Shown one piece after another: positions 57,921 through 64,000 of a stretch of 64,000 nucleotides of DNA. The translations under genes were made by a program, and so were the position numbers. The number at the start of each line of letters is the position of its first letter. Within the stretch, counting starts at the first letter, position 1. Origin of the DNA: Megalobrama amblycephala (taxonomy: Eukaryota; Chordata; Actinopteri; Cypriniformes; Xenocyprididae); contig NC_063052.1 in assembly GCF_018812025.1 (NCBI RefSeq), positions 29,271,193-29,335,192 of the forward strand, written 5' to 3'. The notes under the pieces are model-generated. The model did no database searches. It was not told the DNA's origin and saw only the letters and a program-made list of their open reading frames with translations.

Positions 57921-59455
57921 TAATGTAAATGACAAGAAAATAAATGTTAACATAAGAAATGACTGCCCCAACTCAACTATATCAATATTTCATGGTTCCA
58001 TAATGTTAATCTTCTGATTTTTTTTTTTTTTTTTTTTTAAGTTTTGCTAAATTGTATTTTCATATACACTGAGCATAAAGGGCTCTAGATGCGGTTAAAT
58101 ATTAGTTTGTTTAACATTTTGGTCACTACACGCTATTTCATTGTTTTGATAACTTTTTTAACGTTCTAAAATGTGGAAAATATGCAGGCTTACTGAAAAA
58201 CCGGGTATTGGTTTAAATGTACATTTTACTTTGTATTTCTGCTATATTTCAGCACATTTTAACTTAAGAATTATTTACGTTTTACCATTTTTCATTGTCA
58301 TTGTATCATATGCTACATGTTTATGAAAATAAAGCAAGTCCACATAATGTGTTACTCTATTTTTCATTCATCTGCAGAACTTCATACTTTTCCCATCAAC
58401 AGACAAAACGCACACTAACAAAACCACTGTGATTGGTCCATCCGTTTCAGCGCTGAGAAAAGTAATCGATGGCACGTGACAACGTAGCGCTCATACAGGA
58501 GCTTGATAAATTATACCTGAAAAACACGAGAATCTTTAATAGCCATTTGATAGAAAGCACACGATGCAGCGTTAAACAACAATACTTATCATTTAGACCG
58601 AACACACTCAAATTACGTCCAACTACCTCCGTTAAATCTATTTTAGGTGATGACAGGATTATGCTTGAAGCATTGAAGTGATTGAAGGGTATGTGGGCGT
58701 GGCTAATCCTCCCGCGTCAACGTGCGCTGGTCCAATCAGAATGTCTCTTGTAGGTTCTGCATCCGCTACCGTACATGCACACGATAGTCTGGATATTGTT
58801 TGTTTCCATGTGTTTTTAGTTCTTTTATTGCGCACTTTTTAGTTCTTCATGTAGTTTTGGAGGTTGTAGGATATCCATAAGACTCGTCCTTGCAGCAGTG
58901 GCAGACTTTGTGCATTGCCGACATATAAACAAGCGGAATGGTTTACACCATATAACGTTATCCAGTGGCTGCGCGGTTTTTGATATGCGAGTGTCCTCAG
59001 GATTCTAACATACTACAACAGCAATTTGGAAAAACTAGAGAGTATGTATGGCACCTTATGCAATTATCTCGCTTTATGTAATTGATATATTGCCCTAGCA
59101 AAGAGTAGCAACATTTGGTTTTATTAGGCCTGAGATTTGCTGAATGGAAAGGGAAGAACGTTATTGAAGTGTGTGTTATATATCCTCTATAGTTCTTGAT
59201 CTATCAATTATGCTTTTTGAGCTGTCAATGTACATGTACATCCTCTGATTCTCACTATATGCCTGTCCAAGAGTTTCTGATGACTCCCAGAGGCCTTTTA
59301 TTATGTACAAATATTGTACAAATGCTTCAACAACAAAAAGGAGAAAAGAGCTTCATCGCTTTATTGCCAAGTGTATCAAAAGCACAATACAACATGCACT
59401 GTTAAGCATTGTTAGCACAAAATGTTTGACCTTTTTCATTATATTGCTCCAACAG
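57921..59455. other. lrrc71 3' end and setdb1 5' region
   Basis: AATAAA signals for lrrc71 lie at 57937-57942 and about 58329-58334. Around 58460-58800 the sequence is richer in CpG and has CACGTGAC (58472-58479), so it may be the setdb1 promoter. The setdb1 coding exon is preceded by an acceptor (CCAACAG) ending at 59455, implying an upstream non-coding exon that could not be placed. Confidence 0.4.
58469..58681 (+). CDS. Unrecognised 70-codon open frame
   Basis: Starts ATG at 58469 and ends TGA. The product (MARDNVALIQELDKLYLKNT at its start) has ordinary, non-repetitive composition, with a leucine-bearing helical N-terminus and a basic middle. It lies between lrrc71 and setdb1 in the putative promoter region. 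I do not recognise it. It may be chance, a small gene, or an upstream frame in a setdb1 5' exon. Confidence 0.2.
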   Translation: MARDNVALIQELDKLYLKNTRIFNSHLIESTRCSVKQQYLSFRPNTLKLRPTTSVKSILGDDRIMLEALK

Positions 59456-59462
59456 TAAAGCC

Positions 59463-60724
59463 ATGAGTAGCGGAAAAGATGATAACCTCCTGAGGATGAC
59501 AAAGGATGACCTGCAGCGCTGGATCCAGGCAGAGGTGGAGCGAAACCCTCATCTGGTGGAGAGACGTGAGCAGCTGGCACAGGTGGAGGAGTGGGTGAAG
59601 CAGAGGGAGAAAGAATCAACCTACACCCGCCTTCTGTACAGCAATGCCTGCGAGTAAGTTGTTGTGTTTTTCAGTGACTAATGACAATATCTCAAAGTCA
59701 GGGTGACACTTTGACTGTGTTTGTATCAGATCAGTCTTTGAGTGCGAGTCGGTGATGAAGGGTCTTTATGGAATGCTGGGATTGGACTACCGAGACGAGG
59801 ACTCGGAAGAGGAAGGAGGAGGAGGAGGACCACAGGACGTCATTCATATCACAGATGATAATGAGGAGAATAGACAGGAAAATAGTGTCTGTAATGGAGA
59901 TGATGATGATGATGATATTGTTGTCATTGATCTGGGAGGTAAGAGACAAACATTTTAATGGAAAGTGCTATTATTTTAAATTATGGCATTGTAATTAAAA
60001 ATATGATTCCATTTTGGGCTTATGACTTTGGTTTTCCTCTTGCAGCCACCAAAGAAACCTTGGAACCAATGGTGAGGATGTTTACTGAAAAAATGTCTTT
60101 TCTTTTTTTCTGTTCATTTTGTTATTAAGTTGGCTTGAAAAAGTCAACATATTGTTATGCTATTTTTTTCTGAGACTAAAATTTTAGACTCTAACTCCTC
60201 CTAGAGCTTTAACTCTACAAACTCCAAACTCGGGTCAGACCTTCTCGAGTTGCTCGGACTTACGGTTTTCCTAAAAATGACTGTTAAAGCTCGGAAAAAT
60301 CCCATTGACTTTCATTGACGGAATGTTCAAATGAGCCAAGACTTTCAAATTCCAACTGTCAAAATTCAAATTTAAACTACGGAAGCCTATTAGACTCAAA
60401 AACTCAATTAGACTCAAATGTCATTAAGTTGGCTTGAAAAAGCCAACTTACTGTAATGCTATTTAAACTTATTATTATTCTTCTGAGACCAACTCTAACT
60501 CCTCCTAGAGCTTTAACTCTATAAACTCCGAACTCGGGTCAGACCTTCAGACTGTTGTTAACTTAGTTGCTATATCTTTTCTAACTGATCCGACTTACGG
60601 TTTTCCTAAAAACGCTGAAACTTGGAAAAATCCTATTGACTTTCATTGAACTTGGCTGATCTGAACATTCCAACTGTCAAAATTCAAATTCAAACACACA
60701 GACTCAATTAAACTGCCATTCCTA

Positions 60725-60792
<68 letters not shown>

Positions 60793-60880
60793 AAACTAAA
60801 TCTATCTATCAAACTAAATCTATCTATCAAACTAAATCTATTTATCTGTTTATCTATCTATCTATATCTAACTAAATTGT

Positions 60881-60927
<47 letters not shown>

Positions 60928-61148
60928 CATAGCAACCATCCAGAACAACTTAGCAACCACATAGCAACTAAACCATCATGGCAACCACCTAGCAACCACA
61001 TAAATCACCCTGGCAACATCCTAGCAACCACCTCGATTTCCCTAGCAACCGCATAGCAACACCATAGCAACCACCCCGAGTACCCTAGCAACCGCATAGC
61101 AGCACCTTAGCAACCACCTCAAGTACCTTAGCAACCACATAGCAACAC

Positions 61149-61227
<79 letters not shown>

Positions 61228-63797
61228 GCAAAACTACTAAAATAAAAGTTAAACTTTCAAACTGAAAACTCTCAAACTTTAAACTTTTAAAACTGCTTCA
61301 AAACTTTCTGGACCAGCTTTTTCAAGCCAACTTAAAGTTTGTCTCGACAAACTTTTTAATCTAGTTTTCATTGTTTTCATTCATTTTTCTTTGATTATTC
61401 CTCTGTTTATGAGTTATTTTTCTTTCTTTCAGCTTGAAAAGGTGACTATGGCCATTCAGAAGTCATCCAGACTTGTTCAGGACTTAGTCCAGATGGTGAA
61501 CAAAAGTTCCTCCATAAGCACTGGATCACCATCATCCGACATCAGCAACAGACCTTCATCGACCTCGACCCCTGAGACCAGCCGTTCTGAATCTGTCACG
61601 CCAAAATTGGAAATGATGAACAACTCGATTGCAATAGTTAAGACCGAATCTTTGTTGAAAGTACCTGAAATGTCCTCATTTCTCAGCAGTTCGGAACAAT
61701 GCAAATCTTTTGCCAGTCATAATTCAGATTTTAGACCAGCGATTAAGACTGAACCTCAACTGACAGCATTAACCCCTTGGGAAATGAGCATTTCAAAACA
61801 ATACGACACCACTGCTAGTCATAACCGTACATCCATACGATTAATTAAGACGGAGCCTCAAACGACAGAATTAATGCCTTGGGAAAAGAACATTTCAAAA
61901 CATGAAACTGCTGCTCATCAAATTAAAACTGAACCTCAGTTGACAGCAGTGACTTCTTCAGAAATGTCTTTGATTCCAAGCAAACAACTAGAAACTATTG
62001 ACAGGGCTAATTCTGGATCCATTGCAACAGTAAAATCTGAGCCTCACTTGTCAGCAATAAAGCCAGAAATGTCTTCGCCTCCAAGTAATTCAAAACTTTT
62101 TGAAATGGTTTCCAGTCATAAGTTAGCATCCATTGCAGAAATTAAGACTGAACCTCAGATGAAAGCAGTGACTCCTGAGATTGATTTGCTTGAAAGCGAT
62201 TCTGAACCGTCAGACAGGCTGAATTCAGAATTCAAACTTAAATTATCGAAGACTTCTAAAATCCATTCAGAACAATTGAAAACTAGTGAGGGTCATAATT
62301 CAGAGACTGATAATAATGAGACTGATCCTCATGTGACATCAGAGACCCCTTCAGAAATGTCTTCAACTATTGCCAGTGCCGATACAGCGTGCTTAGAAAC
62401 AAAACAGGCTGAGCCCGAGTCAACCACAACGACTTCTGAAGTATCTTTGTCACAGAGCGTTTCTGAAGAACCTGAAAATATTGCCAGTGACGATACATTA
62501 ACTGAAACAAACCAGCCTGAGCCTGAGGTAACCACAGTGACTTCTCCTGATGTGTCACCCTTGCCAAGCGATTCTGAAGAACCTGAAAATACTGCCAGTT
62601 GTGATTCGGAATTTATTGACAAGACAGAAAAGCCAACAACAAGGAGCAAATCTGCTAAACCTTCTGTGTCCACAACAAGTCCAACAGCCAGGCTGAGATC
62701 TTCAAAAAACTCTACGTCTGTCACCAGCACTTCCAGCCCCGAAAAAGAAACAAAAAAGGCGGCATCACCTGAAGAGAGTATTGATGAACCCTCTGACACA
62801 GAGGACCAGCCTGCTAGTCCTATACCCAGTGATGAACCCCCTGAATCACCTTCTAAACCACCTCCAAACCAGACTCCAACTACCGATGAGACCACCCACA
62901 ATGATGATTCTGCTGAACCTTCTAAAGATAAAAAAAGTAAGCTCCATTTTTTTTTTTTATATATATGCAGTTTATACCATAGTATATTAACCTAAGCATT
63001 ACATAATGTGCTACAGATGCATACAGATACATGCATTTTAGTAAAAATCTTTTTACAAAATTTGTGTTCAACATTAATAATGAAATATTTCTTCATCACA
63101 GGAATCTTTGTATGTATTAAAACAGATAATAATATTTGACTTTTATTATTTTTTTTACTGTAATTTTGATCAAATAAATGCAGCCTTGGCAAGAACTTTA
63201 AAAAAAATCTGTGTTGAATGTCCAGTAAAAAATAAAAATAAGTGTGTTTAACAATTTTTGTCATCCATCCATCCAGTAACAGTATTTGTCCTCTGTCTCT
63301 GATCTTCTTAGGATCCAAGTCTTCATCCAAGTCTTCTAAGTCTTCTCAAGCACATAAAGAGATGATACTCAAGGTCAGCACGGGAGTTTTGGGGAAAAGG
63401 AAACCCAACGTGTGGTGTCGAGGAACAGTAGAAGAAGTCCAAACGACTGGTAAAAATGATCTATTCTGTATATTACAAAAAAAAAGTAGAAGGAAGGGTT
63501 GTTTTTGTACTAAGGAGACATTTCTTTTTATTCATATTGAGTTGGTTATTAAATGGTATAATCTGACCTGTCCCATTTTTTTTCCTTTTAGAGAAGGGCC
63601 ACAAATATAAGGTGGAATTTAAGAAGGGTAAACAGATTCTGCTACCTGCTCATCACGTGGCCCCTGCAAAGCCTCCTGTGCTTAAGGATTTGTTTGTTGG
63701 TTGTCGTGTTGTGGCCAGCTACAAAGATGATAAAGGAAAGATCTTGTATAATGCTGCCGTGCTGGTTGAGCTTCCTGAGCGCAAGAATCGCATGAGG
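59463..63797 (+). CDS. setdb1: SETDB1 H3K9 methyltransferase, 5' part (six exons, continues past window)
   Basis: Exons 59463-59653, 59730-59938, 60046-60071, 61433-62936, 63312-63449 and 63592-63797, all in phase, giving 758 residues before the window ends. N-terminal coiled-coil segment ([29 protein letters not shown]), then [20 protein letters not shown] matching human CESLVKDFYSKLGLQYRD, an acidic run with IVVIDL, and [20 protein letters not shown]. Next comes a large variable exon, then Tudor-domain sequence ([53 protein letters not shown]). The MBD and bifurcated SET lie downstream of the window. The enzyme trimethylates H3K9 with ATF7IP and KAP1 partners to silence genes and retroelements. 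Fish have two setdb1 paralogues, and which this is cannot be decided here. Confidence 0.85.
60725..60930. repeat. (TATC)n microsatellite cluster
   Basis: GATA-type tetranucleotide repeats with short CAAACTAAAT interruptions. A second pure block lies at 61146-61228. Confidence 0.9.
60931..61150. repeat. AGCAACCAC minisatellite
   Basis: About a dozen imperfect copies of units such as TAGCAACCACATAGCAACAC, sandwiched between two TATC tracts. Confidence 0.75.
61433..62936 (+). CDS. setdb1: setdb1 large exon with SUMO-consensus repeat array
   Basis: 1504 nt encoding about 501 residues (143-643). After a conserved helix ([15 protein letters not shown]), the exon is Ser/Thr/Glu/Pro-rich. Degenerate repeats built around [11 protein letters not shown] carry hydrophobic-K-x-E motifs at 61637-61648 (VKTE), 61742-61753 (IKTE), 61844-61855 (IKTE), 61922-61933 (IKTE), 62030-62041 (VKSE), 62057-62068 (IKPE) and 62141-62152 (IKTE). 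Weaker copies lacking the lysine follow around 62395-62580 ([10 protein letters not shown]). The human protein has only a few dozen residues here, by memory. Confidence 0.85.
63115..63240. repeat. Tc1-like nonautonomous fragment
   Basis: TTTTGATCAAATAAATGCAG followed by CCTTGGCAAGAACTTT matches the sub-terminal region of the family elsewhere. Located in a setdb1 intron. Confidence 0.5.
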
Positions 63798-63806
63798 TGA
63801 ATTTAT

Positions 63807-64000
63807 AAAGGGATAGTTCACTCAAATATTTTTGTCCTCATTTACTCACCCTCATGTCATTCATACTAATCTATTTATTTGTTTATGGAATACAAAAGGA
63901 AATAATTATTTAGCCTGAAAAGTTTCAAAGTAGCTTCCTAGTGGTGAAATCAAATATCCATATGCTCATAACTTTTGATGTGGTTGACTTATTTTCATGG
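63807..64000. repeat. Left end of a TTAA-type MITE, running off the window
   Basis: AAAGGGATAGTTCACTCAAA and TTTACTCACCCTCATGTC are the diverged left terminus of the AGTTCACCC family, starting 10 bp after the last setdb1 exon seen. Confidence 0.55.

Larger units (their letters stand above)
60127..61366. repeat. Composite repeat with inverted TTGGCTTGAAAAAG ends in setdb1 intron 3
   Basis: AAGTTGGCTTGAAAAAG occurs at about 60127 and again at about 60425, each followed by a similar 290-bp block (GAGCTTTAACTCTA, AACTCGGGTCAGACC). The complementary CTTTTTCAAGCCAACTT lies near 61317-61333. Between are (TATC)n tracts and an AGCAACCAC minisatellite. Confidence 0.6.

Noticed and set aside
60725..61228. 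Regularly repeated short units that could suggest a CRISPR-like array
   Set aside because: Simple TATC tetranucleotides and a minisatellite without spacers, in a vertebrate intron.
62329..62901. Minus-strand open frame of 190 codons over the setdb1 large exon
   Set aside because: Low-complexity Ser/Gly/Val product antisense to a Ser/Thr/Glu-rich exon; no start context or homology.

Overview
The window is a vertebrate genomic segment, most likely from a cyprinid fish (zebrafish or carp relative). It has multi-exon genes with GT-AG introns, protein sequences close to human RNF115, ASH1L, LRRC71 and SETDB1, and a dense load of small DNA-transposon repeats typical of cyprinid genomes. Exons were assembled by hand from splice sites, reading frame and remembered human orthologue sequence. 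No alignment or database search was possible.

Layout, all four genes on the + strand: (1) 281-5670, the 3' part of rnf115, a RING-H2 ubiquitin ligase whose RING exon carries an apparent one-base frameshift near 2548. (2) 5671-9990, its 3' UTR and intergenic DNA with several mobile elements. (3) About 10000-46605, ash1l, with a probable GC-rich promoter and first exon near 10.0-10.5 kb. It has 25 coding exons from 15583 to 44231 whose lengths sum to 8931 nt (2976 residues), almost the length of human ASH1L, and a long 3' UTR. (4) 48495-57920, lrrc71, 14 coding exons summing to 1434 nt (477 residues). (5) 59463 to the window edge, the 5' part of setdb1: six coding exons reaching the Tudor region. 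The gene continues beyond the window.

Two histone methyltransferases of opposite effect lie about 15 kb apart: ASH1L (H3K36, Trithorax group, activating) and SETDB1 (H3K9, silencing). LRRC71 lies between them and RNF115 upstream. All four orthologues map to human 1q21-q23, so this is a compacted version of a conserved synteny block.

Introns are rich in foldback MITEs. One abundant group is flanked by TTAA, Tc1-like elements by TA, a hAT-like palindrome by an 8-bp duplication, and a Harbinger-like element by TAA. Several are nested, which gives an insertion order. Also present are a 1.6-kb Tc1 copy with long inverted repeats and a frameshifted transposase, an older Tc1 relic, and a P-element/THAP-like relic.

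The most interesting coding observation is in setdb1. One large exon (61433-62936) inserts roughly 450 residues, relative to human SETDB1, between the N-terminal coiled coil and the Tudor domains. It holds seven sumoylation-consensus motifs (hydrophobic-K-x-E), mostly in degenerate repeats built on IKTEP, and follows an acidic SUMO-interacting-like motif encoded two exons earlier. No CRISPR array, operon or bacterial-type system is present, and no wholly new system was identified.
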